Of a stretch of DNA of 64,000 nt, positions 10,666 through 21,934 are shown piece by piece; positions within the stretch are counted from its first letter, which is position 1, and each line of letters opens with the position of its first letter. Under the pieces are notes generated by a model, which saw only the letters and a program-made list of their open reading frames with translations, ran no database searches and had not been told where the DNA came from. The position numbers and the translations under genes were made by a program. Location of the stretch: positions 593,759 through 657,758 of the forward strand of contig NW_017962921.1 in assembly GCF_001661345.1 (NCBI RefSeq). The letters are read 5' to 3'. This stretch comes from Ascoidea rubescens DSM 1968. Its lineage: Eukaryota; Ascomycota; Saccharomycetes; Ascoideales; Ascoideaceae.

Positions 10666-12709
10666 TTTGATTAATGTTTAATTAAAATTTTTTTTAATAT
10701 ATTTGAAAATCGCTTGTTAATCTTAATTTTATTGTTAGTTAGCATTGTTAATTTCTTTTTTTCAACTTGTTTAATTTTAATACTCTATTTAAAATATATG
10801 TTAGATGTTAAATCATCCCGGTTTACCTTTTCTTTGATTTTGAAGTTTTTTCAGGACATTGCATCCCGATAGTTACGGGAGATCCTGTTAGTACTAAATT
10901 ATTTTGATCTAGAACAGAGAACCTTTCTTGAATAAACCACTTTCAAAACAGGAATAATCTCAAAAGCAACTTAAAACTGTTTTGACAACTTTTAAAACCT
11001 GGTTAAGTAGATTCAATTTGATTGATATCATTCATAAGACGGACAATTACAATTTTCATTAATTTTAATGCTGGTTTAATTTATTGTGTGTTGTTTTTTC
11101 CAATGATAAAGACCTAAAAATTAGCATCATTGATTTATAAACTTGAAAGTGCAATAACATGGAATACAAAGATCCTAATTTAAGGATTCTTTTTAAAGGT
11201 TATGTGGTGTTTCCTTTGAAAGCTCGTGTAAATTGTGTTCTTGTGCTGTCACACTTAGCGAGCCCTATTTTCCTCAAACATATCAAGTTATAAACATTGC
11301 CGAAAGAACAGAAGGTATCGATGATACTAATCTGAAAATTGGCTGTACCAATAACACCATTACAAAAATAGCTTAACTAGAAATGTGCCTTGCAAACCAT
11401 TTATGTTGGAGTTCAATCACAATTACAATTTTGAACTCCTGGTGTGTTCCTAATGCATTCTGAATTTATTTTGCTGCACTTTTTTAGTGAGTTGTAGCTA
11501 ATAAGAGTACAACAAATGCAGCATACACATCGTTTAGGAAGAGAAATATAGCAGTTATTCTGAGTATTGTTGCCAATTTTTGAGCAGCCAAAACTTCTCT
11601 GAAAATATACCCAATGGAACAAAAATTAGGGTTCGAAAGCTGGTGGAGCATATTTAAGCCACAGTCAATTCGAACCGGAACAAAACACTGCTTTAACGTG
11701 CAGTAGCTTCTGTTTTATATTGGACCATGTTTTTCAGATCACGTTTTTCAGATTGCACAACCCGTTGAACCGCAACGTTTTGTTGTTATCTAATTGTTCA
11801 CGATTGACAAGGTAGCCGTAAAATCTCAGACATTGGTATGGGTACCCTTTTGAAATGGGATACTCTTTATGTCTAAACCAAATGATGCAAGAGCAGAAGC
11901 CCAATATAATCCGGGATCCGAGATCTATAGTAAGACGAAATTATTTCTCCAAGCTGATCTTCACAGCCATTCAGAAGGAATAAAACCAATTAATACCTTT
12001 TTTGTCTAAATCATTGAAATTGAAAGAAATTTCTATTAACATTTTAAATTGCTTTAATATCTTTAAACACTCTTTTGTAAAGAATAACTTGAATAATATT
12101 TTTTCCTTAAAAGATATTATCCTTTCTTTTGTCTATTCTTTCTGGAAACGGTCTTGTTTTTATCTTGCATTTTTTCACGAGATAACAGTAAAATTCAAAA
12201 TCTTTATTATTTGATTTGATGAATTTGATGAGTGTTGGAGCTTAAATTATGAAACAAAGGCTTTTTTCCAAGTATTAAGCTTTACTAAATATGGTACTGG
12301 TACTTATATCGTAATAATATTATGAAGCCATTTACTAAATTTGGATTATATATTTGAAAATATTTAGATATGACCAGAATAAAAACAAAAATAAACAATA
12401 GTAGTTATTTGATTCAAGTCATTTCTATTCTTTTTGATCAAAATTGTAGCATAGTTTTTGCTTTTTTTGATCAATGAATTACCAACTGTTATTTATACTA
12501 GCCAACAAAACAAAGTCAGTTTGCGCGAAAAAGTACTCAGACCTATTATGGATATAAATTAATTAATTTATTCAGTTTTCAGCAAATATATAAGTATCCT
12601 ATTTACTCCTAGTTTTAAATATCAAATCCAAAATAAGTTTTTACACAGCAAAAAAAACGCAATATAAGAATAGTAATAGCAATAATAGTAATAAAAAGTG
12701 CCATTAAAA
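10666..12709. other. Gene-poor stretch between the two tandem family copies
   Basis: No intact gene. A plus-strand frame without ATG is open at 11197-11376 (60 codons) and holds five cysteines, including CKLCSC; it may be a gene remnant but I do not recognise it. A minus-strand Cys-rich frame at 11413-11622 begins at TTG and has no internal Met. A TATA box TATATAAG at 12587-12594 lies about 115 bases before the next ATG. Confidence 0.45.
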
Positions 12710-13654
12710 ATGAGAAATCTTTTCTTAATTTCTTTCCTTTTCCTTTCTTCATCAACTATAGCTTCACCTGCAATTGATAAAAAAGATTTTGTGACTAGTA
12801 TAAGCCGGTCTTACACCAATGGTAAATCTAAAAGAGACTTGAATGGCTATTTTGGAAACACAGCTTGTGAACCACTTTGTCAAAATTATATTACTCTTGC
12901 ATTAGAATCGAATTGTATTGCGTATGCTGGTCATTATCAAGATTACATGAAATGTATATGTTCTGAAAGTGACGATTATTGGAGATCATTTTATGAATGC
13001 ACCCATTGCACCCCTCCCTTAAATGCAGCAGAGATATTGAATGATAAAGCTGTAATGTGTTCAGCTTCCAATATTGAAGAAATCGGTTTTGACGTTTTAC
13101 CAGATGATTCTAGTCAAGAAAAATGGAAAGACGCTTGCGAAAATAGCTATTCTTTTGCTGAAAGTCAATGTGGTCCATATGATATATCGTATTTTCATGA
13201 CGACGATGTTTTTGATTCTTATTTCCACTGCTTGTGTAATTTAGACAATGATTACTGGCTGAGTTTCTATAAATGTGCTTCGTTTGAATATAAACCTGAA
13301 AACTTGGAAATCTACAAAGAAGAGGATTATGAGTGCTCAAAATATAAAACTAAAGTTCATAATTCGGTTGATCTCAAATCATTTTGGAGTGTTTGTAGCA
13401 CTGCTTTTAGTAAATTAGACCCTGACAGTTGTGATTATAAAACTGTAGGTTCCAATTCACAAAAAAGTGTGGTCTCATCAACCTTAACTTCCTTTGTTGT
13501 AAAGGAGACAATGAATATCAAGAAACTTGAGGCTTCTGTTTCTTCAGATATTGTTTCTGTATCCTCCAATATTGGCGTTTCAAATAACGAAATAAAATCG
13601 TTTTCTACTTTTATCATAAGTTTCCTATCTTTAACAATAATCAGCATGCTTTAG
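12710..13654 (+). CDS. Cysteine-rich secreted, probably GPI-anchored protein (family copy 2, intact)
   Basis: Function unknown. The open frame begins at a GTG at 12698; the first ATG at 12710 gives a clean signal peptide (MRNLFLISFLFLSSSTIA), matching the paralogs. Of 314 residues, a KR Kex2-type site is at 41-42. The first domain has eight cysteines at 53, 57, 69, 82, 84, 97, 100 and 117. A second, partly reduced repeat has cysteines at 143, 154, 174, 176 and 189. A Ser/Thr/Val stalk follows, and the hydrophobic tail ISFLSLTIISML fits a GPI signal. The C-x3-C and C-x-C spacing with eight cysteines recalls fungal CFEM domains, which bind haem. The distances after C-x-C differ, so CFEM identity is only a hypothesis. 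A ferric reductase gene lies 3.6 kb downstream. Confidence 0.8.
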   Translation: MRNLFLISFLFLSSSTIASPAIDKKDFVTSISRSYTNGKSKRDLNGYFGNTACEPLCQNYITLALESNCIAYAGHYQDYMKCICSESDDYWRSFYECTHCTPPLNAAEILNDKAVMCSASNIEEIGFDVLPDDSSQEKWKDACENSYSFAESQCGPYDISYFHDDDVFDSYFHCLCNLDNDYWLSFYKCASFEYKPENLEIYKEEDYECSKYKTKVHNSVDLKSFWSVCSTAFSKLDPDSCDYKTVGSNSQKSVVSSTLTSFVVKETMNIKKLEASVSSDIVSVSSNIGVSNNEIKSFSTFIISFLSLTIISML

Positions 13655-16600
13655 TATTATTTTTATTTTATATTTTTCTTGGGGGTTTTTCATATTTCAT
13701 ATTTTTTTTTTCTATTCTGAAGCATTATTTTTTTATTCCATAAAAAGGCATTTTTAGCATCAATAAATAGTTCATAGTCATTTTTATTTACCAGATTTTT
13801 GCCCTTTTTAAATTTTATAGCCTAACTTCAGTATAAACAGCAAAAACTCGCTTTTTTTTATTTTTTAATAGATTAAAACAAAATTTTGACCTATCACTAG
13901 TATCGAAAATTACCTTTCTGAGAAAGAACAGTAGGTGTTCTTTTTAGCATCCATGAATATGGGTCGCATTAATAAAGCGTAAATTTGCATATTTATGCAT
14001 TTTGTATGTGGTTTGAAAGCTACTCACGAGCACCTGATGCGGATATTTTGGAACGAAGTTCCATGCTCACCTTAAAATTCTTCATTAGGTGAAGTTGCTT
14101 CATCCAGAGATAATCAATATGATTGATTTGGTGTTGGTAATGGTTTTTAATCTTTGTTTAATTGGCGATGAGACTGGTAATGGAACTGGTAATGGAATCA
14201 GCAATGCTGCTGGTAATAGAGCTGCCGTCGGAACCTTAGATTGGAAAATGCAGCGATAGAGTTTTAGTAACGCTAAATACTTGAATAGCCAGAAATATTC
14301 TTTTACTTGGTTAAATTCTTCAAGATAAGTATGAAAATTCTTGCCATTATCAATCAAATCCATGGATGTGGGCCGCGGAAAAGCCTTTAAATACTTTAAT
14401 AGAATTTAAGGGAGATAGTCTGTAGCTTTAATTCAACTAGCTTTCTAGTTCAATAAAGGGTCTTACTTTATAACCTTTTATCAAACTACACTGAAATTCC
14501 TCTTTGTTTTGCAATCCCCAGTGAAAATTTTAAATTCTTCTGGCTGAATCAATCTTGTGTAGAAAGCCTTTTGCATTTACCTTATTTTTCGCAGATATCG
14601 CCTTAACACCAACATAAAAACAACGAAAAGAACGTTTTATTTGCAAAAACCAGCACTTTTCATTTAATAATCTGCTTATAATGATTGGCTGTTATGCTAT
14701 AGTGCAAAAGTATTCTTTGATGCCGGAAATTAATATGCCTGGATCATAAATTTAAAAAGTAAATTAATGCATTTTTGATGGTTTTTCTTAGCTTTCTTGG
14801 CTTGCTTTAATAGGTTTTCCTTGCTTTGTCTCACATTGAGTTTTGAGATACCTTAAATGCAGATTCGTTAAACGGATATAAGTGGTTTTATTATGATGTT
14901 AGGGTTTTTAAGGAATTGTCTGGATCTGTGCTTACAACTTCTCCAACATAAAATAGTCAAAGTCCTTGCAGACCAAAAAAAAAAATGGGTTCTTAATTCC
15001 AGATGTTTTAAGTATTGCATTGTTCAGAATTACAGCCAACTCGTTGGGTTCTTTCCTCTTCATTATAGATGTTTTCTTTGCGTGGGAAAGCAGAAACATA
15101 CCAAAAGAGGATCAAAATCCAGACAATTCAATTTGTTAAAGCTTCTTCAAAACAATTTGCCCATCTACAATTTTAAAATTTGTCTCAATAAAGCTTCCCC
15201 AGTTTTATTTCATATCTTTTATCACAAAATAATCCAATCAATTCTGTCAAAACAATCAAGCATCTGACTTAAAGTTGTCTATTTTTAAACCACACCCTCT
15301 TCAGAATTAAGTTGTCCTGTATTATATGTTGACTGATCTTTTAGATTATACTAAATTCAAAACCAATATAATCCTCTAGATTTCTTCAAACTTCAAACCA
15401 ATAAAATCCAAAAGAATTTGTTGCAAAATCAGTTGATAATTGTAATATGTTAAGCAATGTTTATCTATCTACAAGCCTGGATTTGGCACTAAGTTCCTCG
15501 ATAAAAAGAAAAAGATAATTAATCAAGTCATAAACAAAGAACAACAACCTATGTAATCTACACAACCTATGTCATCCAACAAATCAAAATCAAAATCAAA
15601 ATCATCTAATCAATCTAATCAATATAATTTTATCAAAGAAGACTCTCTTTGGTTTTCAAGGAAAAATGTTTTATAGTGATATATAGCTGATTAGGATACC
15701 ACAGTACTATAGCGAGGCGTCTTTGTATTTGAATTCCCTTAAGAATTTAATTAAACGTTTATCTTTTGTTTTATCAAATACTCACTGAGCAAAGTAGAAA
15801 GCACATAAAGCAAAAACAACACAGAAAAAAACACTGCTTAGTAAAAACGACAACTTAGGTTTCTCATGTTAGGTGAATTTATCAAACTCCATTTGTTTAA
15901 CATTAAAACTTGGAAAAAGATTTACTTCGGATCAATCAAGTTGGTTCAGGTAGACTCAATTTGATTCATTCTAATCTTAACCAACCTTTTTTTAGCATTT
16001 AACTTATATAAACTTTGTTCCCTAGGAAAGCTTGTCTTTTAAGTTTTTCTGTCCTCAACATTTGCCGAATTTTCTTCTGAGTCTCAAACGACTTCATCCA
16101 ATAAGCAAATCTAATAATAATATTCGATTTCAAAATCTTCAATATTTCTCTCTCATTCCTATTCCATTCTTATTCTACTCACAATTTATTTCTTTATGTG
16201 TTTGTCTCGATAGAAAAAACTTGTTTTTGTTGGTTATTTCAACTACTGAATATTTTCATTTCATTCATTTTCGATTAAAATTCATAAATTATTTGAACTG
16301 TATTCTTTAACAAAAAAAACAACAATTAAAGAATTAAAAATTAAAATATTCATATTCATAATTATTTTATTCACAGTTATAAAAAAAATCACTAAGGTAT
16401 TAATACCATTGCCTATTCAACTATTTTAATACACTAAAGCGAACTTTAATGTATTTTATTTTGAGTAACCTTATAATATTCATGTTCTAACATTTAATTA
16501 AAAATTATAAAATCAAAATCGATCAAAAAAATGCAAAAAAAATTACAAAAAAACAATTAAAAAAGAATCAATTAAAACATTATTATTTGAGCTTAATTTA

Positions 16601-17227
16601 ATACCTCATTAAATATATTCACATTGAAATTCTAGTTCCTCGCTAATTAAAAGAATTTGAATTTTGTATTTTTTTCAGTAGTTGATTTAATTTACAAAAA
16701 ATTTAACCAAGTGAATCAGTTAAACTTTATCAGCTCCTATAATTACGATACAGTCTTAAAGGCATATTAGGTTATAAGAATCACTTAAGTTATAACGATT
16801 TTTTAAACTAATATCGTTTTCATCAGACTTTTTAAAATTAACAAATGAAATATCTTTTATTTTGTATTATTGAAACAAAAAAATTAATTTAAAATTTTAA
16901 TTCTTAGGGAAAAACAACTGATAATTTTATGATTGATTAAATTGATAGCAAAATCAGCAAGCCTAGTTATGTTTTTATTCCTTTATGAATCTTTTTAATT
17001 GTATCTAATACCAATGAGAAAAAAATTTTGTAAGCAAAATAACCAGCTATATTATGATTTTCAGGAAATATATCACAGAATCATCAAATATATAAAACAC
17101 CCTGAATCTCATCAGTTTTTTATTACTAATCTATCATTTTTTATTAGTTAATTATAGTTTTTTGAGAATTTTGAAAAAATCTTAAACAAATCACAAGAAA
17201 TTAATTCCAAATATAATTATAATCAAA
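13655..17227. other. Long gene-poor, AT-rich stretch before the ferric reductase
   Basis: No gene I can support across 3.6 kb. A minus-strand frame at 14100-14363 and a plus-strand frame at 14893-15267 have no family I recognise. Two related 19-base words, ATCCATGAATATGGGTCGC near 13951 and ATCCATGGATGTGGGCCGC near 14360, lie about 410 bases apart and differ at four positions. The segment from about 14360 to 14490 has a layout that might be a solo-LTR remnant, but this is weak. Short tandem words (AATCAAAATC, CTAATCAAT) occur near 15580-15625. Confidence 0.4.
17087..17102 (+). promoter_or_regulatory. TATA box and CACCC core upstream of the ferric reductase
   Basis: ATATATAAAA at 17087-17096 lies about 130 bases before the ATG and is directly followed by ACACCC (17097-17102). 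CACCC is the core of the Aft1/Aft2 iron-response element in S. cerevisiae. A single five-base core so close to TATA is weak evidence for iron control. Confidence 0.3.
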
Positions 17228-19381
17228 ATGAAGATAAACAGTGCCATATTTTTGGCCTTTTCTTCTCTAATAGCACCTGCTATTGCTTATGGTGAAACAT
17301 ATACAGATGAATATTTGTGGTATATGAGTTGTTTCTCAGGAGTTACATCTAATGTTTTATATTGTGATGCACAAAAAAAAGCAGGTAGAGGATATAGTGT
17401 TACTACCGATTGTGCATGTAACTCAACTGCTGCTATGGGATCAATGCTTTACTGTCTCTATAGCCAAATGAATGATCCAGTAAAAGTCGAAGACTATGTT
17501 ATTGAAAATTGTGCCACTCAAAAAGTAAATTACACCCATGAAAAGCTTCAATCTATTTATAAGAATGCCACTCGTTATTTGGTTGATGTTTCAGAACTTA
17601 AAGACTATAATGTATCTGAAGATTACTTTTATTCGCCAATTTACCATGATGCTGATTATGTTAGAAGATACTACCAATCCAACAAAGTTAGATATGAGAA
17701 CAGTTATTACGGCTGGTTATATGGTATAGCGTCTATTGCTTATTGGGGTTGTGTTTTAGCTCTTTGTTCTGTTTTCCACTGGTCAAGAATTTTATTCCCC
17801 AATTTTGTTGCAAAATGTACTGGTCCAATCACTCGTGCATGGAGAGCAACTGTTATTCTTCCTGCTACCTTTGATAAAAATCATGTTGATTCCAAATGGC
17901 TTTTTGGAAAATTGGATATTGGTCTTATTCCAACTAGATTTGAGTCATTAGTTATTTTGGGGTTTTATGCTATAGAATTGGCTTTTAATGTTTCACACAT
18001 TTATACAATTCCAGGTGGTAGTACATCTCGTGCCACGAAAACATTGGAAATATATGGTTTGATTGGTATTAGAACTGGTGTTACAGGAGTCTGGATTTTC
18101 CCATTGGTTTTTCTTTTTGCTGGTAGAAACAACTTTTTGATCTCATTAACAGGTATTAACCAAGCTTCATTCAGTGCTTTCCATCGTTGGATTGCTCGTG
18201 CTTTCACTATTTTGGCATTCATTCATAGTTGGGCTTATATGGCAATGTCTATTATCAATGGTAATATAAAGAATGCAATTAAGAGACCATATTGGTATTG
18301 GGGTATGATTTCAACTGCTTTTGCCGTAGGAATGTGTTTCCAAGCTGTCTGGTATTTCAGAAAGAATTACTATGATTTCTTTGCTTTTGTGCATCTTATA
18401 TTTGGTGTTTTCTGCCTTATTGGATTATGGATTCATTGCTGGAAACTTCGTTCATACCACGAATGGGAATTTTGTGCAGGTGCTATTTGGTGTTTTGACA
18501 GATTTATTAGAATTGTTCGTTGTTGTGCCTTTGGTTTCCCTAAAGTTAATTGCAAAATCATTGGAGACGATACTATTAAAATCATTGTTCCAAAACCAAG
18601 TTACTGGAAAGCCTTCCCAGGTTCCTTCTGTTATATTTATTTCTTCAGACCAGCAAGATGGTGGGAATCTCATCCATTTACCATTGTTGAATCTGATGGT
18701 GATGAACAACATATTGTTTTCTATATCAAAGTCAAGGAAGGTGTCACTTTATACATCTATAACTATTTGATGAAACAACCAGACCATTGTGCTGATATCA
18801 GAGTCACAGTTGAAGGTCCATATGGTCATCATCAACCAACTAGAAAATACTCCAAGACCCTTTTGATTGCTGGTGGTAATGGTATTCCAGGTCCATATGC
18901 CCATGCTTTAGATTTAGCTTCTCGTACATCCGATAAACAAGTCAGATTATACTGGACAATTAGAGAATGGAAGAATCTTGAATGGTTCTATGATGAATTA
19001 GCAAAATTGGGACATTATAAAGACAGATGTGAGGTTTATATTTACTGTACCAGAGGTGGTGACATGCCAAACTTTGGAGCCAGTGAGTGTTCTTCAGAAG
19101 CAGGATCAATCTCTAAGGGCAGCAATGAAAAAGGTGATGAGCCTGTAGATGTCCAGCAGAGAATTTCCCAAATCGAGGCTCTTTCATATATCCACTTTGA
19201 AAAAGGCAGACCAAATACCCTCAAAATCCTTGAAGACGAAATCGACACAGCTCCAGGTTCAGTTGCTGTTATGACTTGTGGTCATCCAAAAATGTCTGAT
19301 GATTTGCGTTCTGGTGTTGCTAGAATGGTCTTGAAAAATGACAAGAGAATCGATTACTTTGAAGAGAATCAACTTTGGTAG
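17228..19381 (+). CDS. Ferric/cupric reductase transmembrane component (FRE family)
   Basis: Plasma-membrane flavocytochrome that reduces Fe(III) or Cu(II) outside the cell with cytosolic NADPH, feeding high-affinity iron or copper uptake. 717 residues, near the usual size. A signal peptide (about 1-20) leads into an extracellular Cys-bearing domain with N-glycosylation sequons. Membrane segments then include the two haem-ligand pairs: FHRW and IHSW on one helix pair, FVHLIF and LWIHCW on the other. Then come the FAD motif HPFTI (about 482), GPYG, the NADPH loop GGNGIPGPYAHAL (about 549) and the C-terminal CGHPKMSDDLR. The ATG sits in an AATCAAAATG context. Two cysteine-rich surface proteins flank it (12710, 20166), which could mean a metal- or haem-handling neighbourhood. 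The specific FRE paralog cannot be assigned. Confidence 0.94.
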   Translation: MKINSAIFLAFSSLIAPAIAYGETYTDEYLWYMSCFSGVTSNVLYCDAQKKAGRGYSVTTDCACNSTAAMGSMLYCLYSQMNDPVKVEDYVIENCATQKVNYTHEKLQSIYKNATRYLVDVSELKDYNVSEDYFYSPIYHDADYVRRYYQSNKVRYENSYYGWLYGIASIAYWGCVLALCSVFHWSRILFPNFVAKCTGPITRAWRATVILPATFDKNHVDSKWLFGKLDIGLIPTRFESLVILGFYAIELAFNVSHIYTIPGGSTSRATKTLEIYGLIGIRTGVTGVWIFPLVFLFAGRNNFLISLTGINQASFSAFHRWIARAFTILAFIHSWAYMAMSIINGNIKNAIKRPYWYWGMISTAFAVGMCFQAVWYFRKNYYDFFAFVHLIFGVFCLIGLWIHCWKLRSYHEWEFCAGAIWCFDRFIRIVRCCAFGFPKVNCKIIGDDTIKIIVPKPSYWKAFPGSFCYIYFFRPARWWESHPFTIVESDGDEQHIVFYIKVKEGVTLYIYNYLMKQPDHCADIRVTVEGPYGHHQPTRKYSKTLLIAGGNGIPGPYAHALDLASRTSDKQVRLYWTIREWKNLEWFYDELAKLGHYKDRCEVYIYCTRGGDMPNFGASECSSEAGSISKGSNEKGDEPVDVQQRISQIEALSYIHFEKGRPNTLKILEDEIDTAPGSVAVMTCGHPKMSDDLRSGVARMVLKNDKRIDYFEENQLW

Positions 19382-20165
19382 ACATTTTCAGCTATTCTGA
19401 CCCATTTTTGTTCTATTTTCTGAGTTTTTTTGTTTATTTCTTTGCTTTGTAAGATTTTGCTAATTTTTATTTTCATTTTTTTAATTCTCCTTTTTACGAA
19501 AATTCAAAAATAACCTTCTTTTCCACGTTGGACTTTGTTTTGTTCTATGATTTTGCTCAATATCTTTTATAACCAATAAATTACCATTAGTTATCATTAA
19601 GTATAAATAGATAATGAATAACACGCTTTCTGGGTTTCGGTAACCATTTCTTAAGTATATACTACTTTTTAGACATTTGTTCAACATTTACCGGTTTTTG
19701 TAGCTTCCGTCCGCGAATTTGATTGGTCGCACAGAATTCAGGCCCGTAATGAGAAAAGCACCAGTTTAGAAACAGTGGTATGAAAGAGATGTGATGTTCA
19801 GTGTTTTGAGTTGTGGTTTGAGAGGTAGTTTTAGATGCTTTTTTCTTTTCCTTGGTTGTCTCTTTTGATTGGAGACAATTCTGGCTGATAAGGTTTGTGT
19901 GTGAAATAGCTTAATCTCATTGAATCCCCAAAGAGGAAATTCAACAGATTTGTATGAACATGATAGCCAACAGATTGACTGCAAAACAGGTGTGCAATGA
20001 TGGGTTTCTTTTTCAATTGTTAATGACTTGTTGTTTTTTTACAATTTGAACTGCATATAAATGTGCTGTGGTTTAGTTGTTTTATCTCAGTTTCATATTT
20101 ATCGATTGGAGTTATAAACAGTGAGCAAAAAAACAACAACAGAATATTACGGCAAAGTCCATAGA
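19382..20165. other. Intergenic region FRE / cysteine-rich copy 3
   Basis: No gene supported. It contains a T-rich FRE terminator region (about 19390-19500). The frames on the minus strand (19766-20280) start at non-ATG codons or show no family resemblance. Confidence 0.5.
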
Positions 20166-20831
20166 ATGAAGTCTCAGTTATTGTTGTTAGGTTTGTTGTC
20201 CTTTGCTGGACTATCTTTGGGGGTTTTAAATGAGAAGAGGGATAGTGATTTAACAGGGTATTTGGAATCGTATATATCATCTTTTTGCAGTAGCAATTTA
20301 TGTAATGGGGTTATAACTGGATATGAGAGTTCAACATGCACAGGGTATAACGAGAGCGAAGTTCAGCAGGCTCTCGAGTGTTTGTGTGGGTTATCAGAAA
20401 CAAACGAGTTTTGGAAAGCGTTTTATCAGTGTGCCACTTGTTCAAGCAAAATCGATACTAGTAATCTTGGACAGTTGAAGGGGATTTACTGTGATGGGTT
20501 TGAAGCGTACTTTGCTACTACTACATTTGATGCCAGTACTTTAGAAATGGTTGCAACTGTTAGTTCATCAGTTGAGCTGACAAAAGCGTCAACTCTGAGC
20601 AGTGGAAGTGCAACAGAAGACAGTGCATTAAAAAGTGCATCAGAACCTGAAAGTTTAGATTCTTCTACAATTAGTAGTTCTGTCTCAAATTTATTGAATG
20701 ATACAGAATCAAATCAAAGCAGTGGATCCAAAAGTGAGAGTGAAAATGCTGGTTTTGATTACAAAAAAAGAACGTCTTCTATTTCTTTTTTAGTTTTGTA
20801 TTTTTTATCCTTCTTATTGAGTTTAATTTAG
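20166..20831 (+). CDS. Cysteine-rich secreted, probably GPI-anchored protein (family copy 3, single domain)
   Basis: Third member of the family at 9493 and 12710; function unknown. The frame is open from a GTG at 20121, but the ATG at 20166 gives the signal peptide MKSQLLLLGLLSFAGLSLG. Of 221 residues, a KR site at 24-25 is followed by a single domain with eight cysteines at 41, 46, 58, 72, 74, 89, 92 and 109 (C-x4-C-x11-C-x13-C-x-C-x14-C-x2-C-x16-C). The FWKAFYQCATC block matches FWISFYQCSYC and YWRSFYECTHC in the other copies. A Ser/Thr-rich stalk and a hydrophobic tail (SFLVLYFLSFLLSLI) end it, as in GPI precursors. It lies tail to tail with MAK16, only about 80 bases away. Confidence 0.8.
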   Translation: MKSQLLLLGLLSFAGLSLGVLNEKRDSDLTGYLESYISSFCSSNLCNGVITGYESSTCTGYNESEVQQALECLCGLSETNEFWKAFYQCATCSSKIDTSNLGQLKGIYCDGFEAYFATTTFDASTLEMVATVSSSVELTKASTLSSGSATEDSALKSASEPESLDSSTISSSVSNLLNDTESNQSSGSKSESENAGFDYKKRTSSISFLVLYFLSFLLSLI

Positions 20832-20914
20832 TTTAATTTATAGTGTAGTTTTGCATAGTTTACAATGAATAGTAGTATGAATGAGATGCAATGTTTATTC
20901 GGAATGTTATAGTG

Positions 20915-21934
20915 TTAAGCATGAATTGGATTCGAATTTAGCAATTGATTTTGATCATGTTCATATTCAATTTCCACTTCCATTCTAGGTATACGACGTA
21001 TTTTTGATTTCTTAGAATCATTTTTGGTTTTAGATCTTTTCTTTGAATTTCTTTTGGTTTTAGTTATGGTGTCATCTTCTTCGTCGGATAATTCCAATTC
21101 GCTTTCAGAAAAGTCGTAATTTTCATCAGAAGAGTCATCGCTTTGATCATCATCGGAGAACTGTTGGTCAGATATACCATCGTCTAGCATTTTTTCCAAA
21201 TCTTCGATATTTACCATGTCCTGCTCACCGTCATCTTCAACATATTCGATTTCTCCTATATCACTTTCTTCATCCTCATTCTCGTCGTAGTCATTTTCTA
21301 GTTCGTTTTCATTTTCATTTTCGATTTGATTCTCGATTTCATCATTGACTTGATTTAGCACTTTTTTCCATATCTCTTCATTGACATTTAGCGGTTTGTC
21401 GCCATAAGCACCGGATTTCAATCTGTTTAGCAATTCCTTTTCAATAGCTTTTTCAATTCTAGCAGCAGCCAATGCTTTTCTCTCTCTATTTTCCTCTCTT
21501 CTTTTGATTTTGTGTTTGACACCGACCAAATGTCTCTCCTGGTCATTTTCCTTCAAGAGCAAGCGTCTCTCTGTTATCATGACCTGGGTCAACTTGGTTA
21601 GCCTCTGTTTGCATTTGTGAATGGAGAATTTGTTCCAGTAAAGTAGATGCTGGTCGATCTGTTTGAGAGCAGTCTGGTAGTTTTTGGACAAACGAATTCG
21701 TTCCCAGAGCTTCGATGGAGTATGCTGTCTTTCAACGGTTTTCATGTACAAGTACAACTTGCCATCGATCTGCTTGATTGTAGCGTATTTGGAGTTTGCT
21801 AGTGGGCAGGACTGCCTTGAACACAACCCACTGACGTTGTATTCGTTACGACAGAAATTCTGCTCTTTTGTAGTCTTCAATTTGAAAGCACAAAAGCTCT
21901 GGTTTACCACCTGCCAAATAATCTCGTCAGCCAT
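20915..21934 (-). CDS. MAK16: Ribosome biogenesis protein Mak16
   Basis: Nucleolar factor of the 60S (27S/25S pre-rRNA) assembly pathway, essential in yeast. The ATG ending at 21934 gives 339 residues starting [17 protein letters not shown], nearly the same as yeast Mak16. An open extension up to 22018 starts at GTG and is hydrophobic and unconserved, so I left it out. The conserved N-terminal half has the cysteine set [26 protein letters not shown], which in known structures holds an iron-sulfur cluster. [15 protein letters not shown] and [19 protein letters not shown] follow. The C-terminal half is acidic, then basic ([18 protein letters not shown]), and fits nucleolar targeting. It is divergent from PSE1. 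Confidence 0.97.
   Translation of the reverse strand: MADEIIWQVVNQSFCAFKLKTTKEQNFCRNEYNVSGLCSRQSCPLANSKYATIKQIDGKLYLYMKTVERQHTPSKLWERIRLSKNYQTALKQIDQHLLYWNKFSIHKCKQRLTKLTQVMITERRLLLKENDQERHLVGVKHKIKRREENRERKALAAARIEKAIEKELLNRLKSGAYGDKPLNVNEEIWKKVLNQVNDEIENQIENENENELENDYDENEDEESDIGEIEYVEDDGEQDMVNIEDLEKMLDDGISDQQFSDDDQSDDSSDENYDFSESELELSDEEDDTITKTKRNSKKRSKTKNDSKKSKIRRIPRMEVEIEYEHDQNQLLNSNPIHA

Noticed and set aside
11413-11622. Minus-strand Cys-rich 69-codon ORF
   Set aside because: It begins at TTG and contains no Met at all, so there is no plausible start; the cysteines reflect a TGC-rich patch.
13666-13676. Exact match to the 11-base yeast ARS consensus (TTTTATATTTT)
   Set aside because: Such matches are expected often in AT-rich intergenic DNA, and origin rules of this species are unknown.
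14100-14363. Minus-strand 87-codon ORF resembling a Gag-like fragment
   Set aside because: Only a vague impression from a few aromatic residues; no zinc knuckle, protease or neighbouring element parts.
14893-15267. 124-codon plus-strand ORF with ATG
   Set aside because: Basic, Lys/Leu/Cys-rich, no domain, no homology I recognise; its length is within chance for this gene-poor region.
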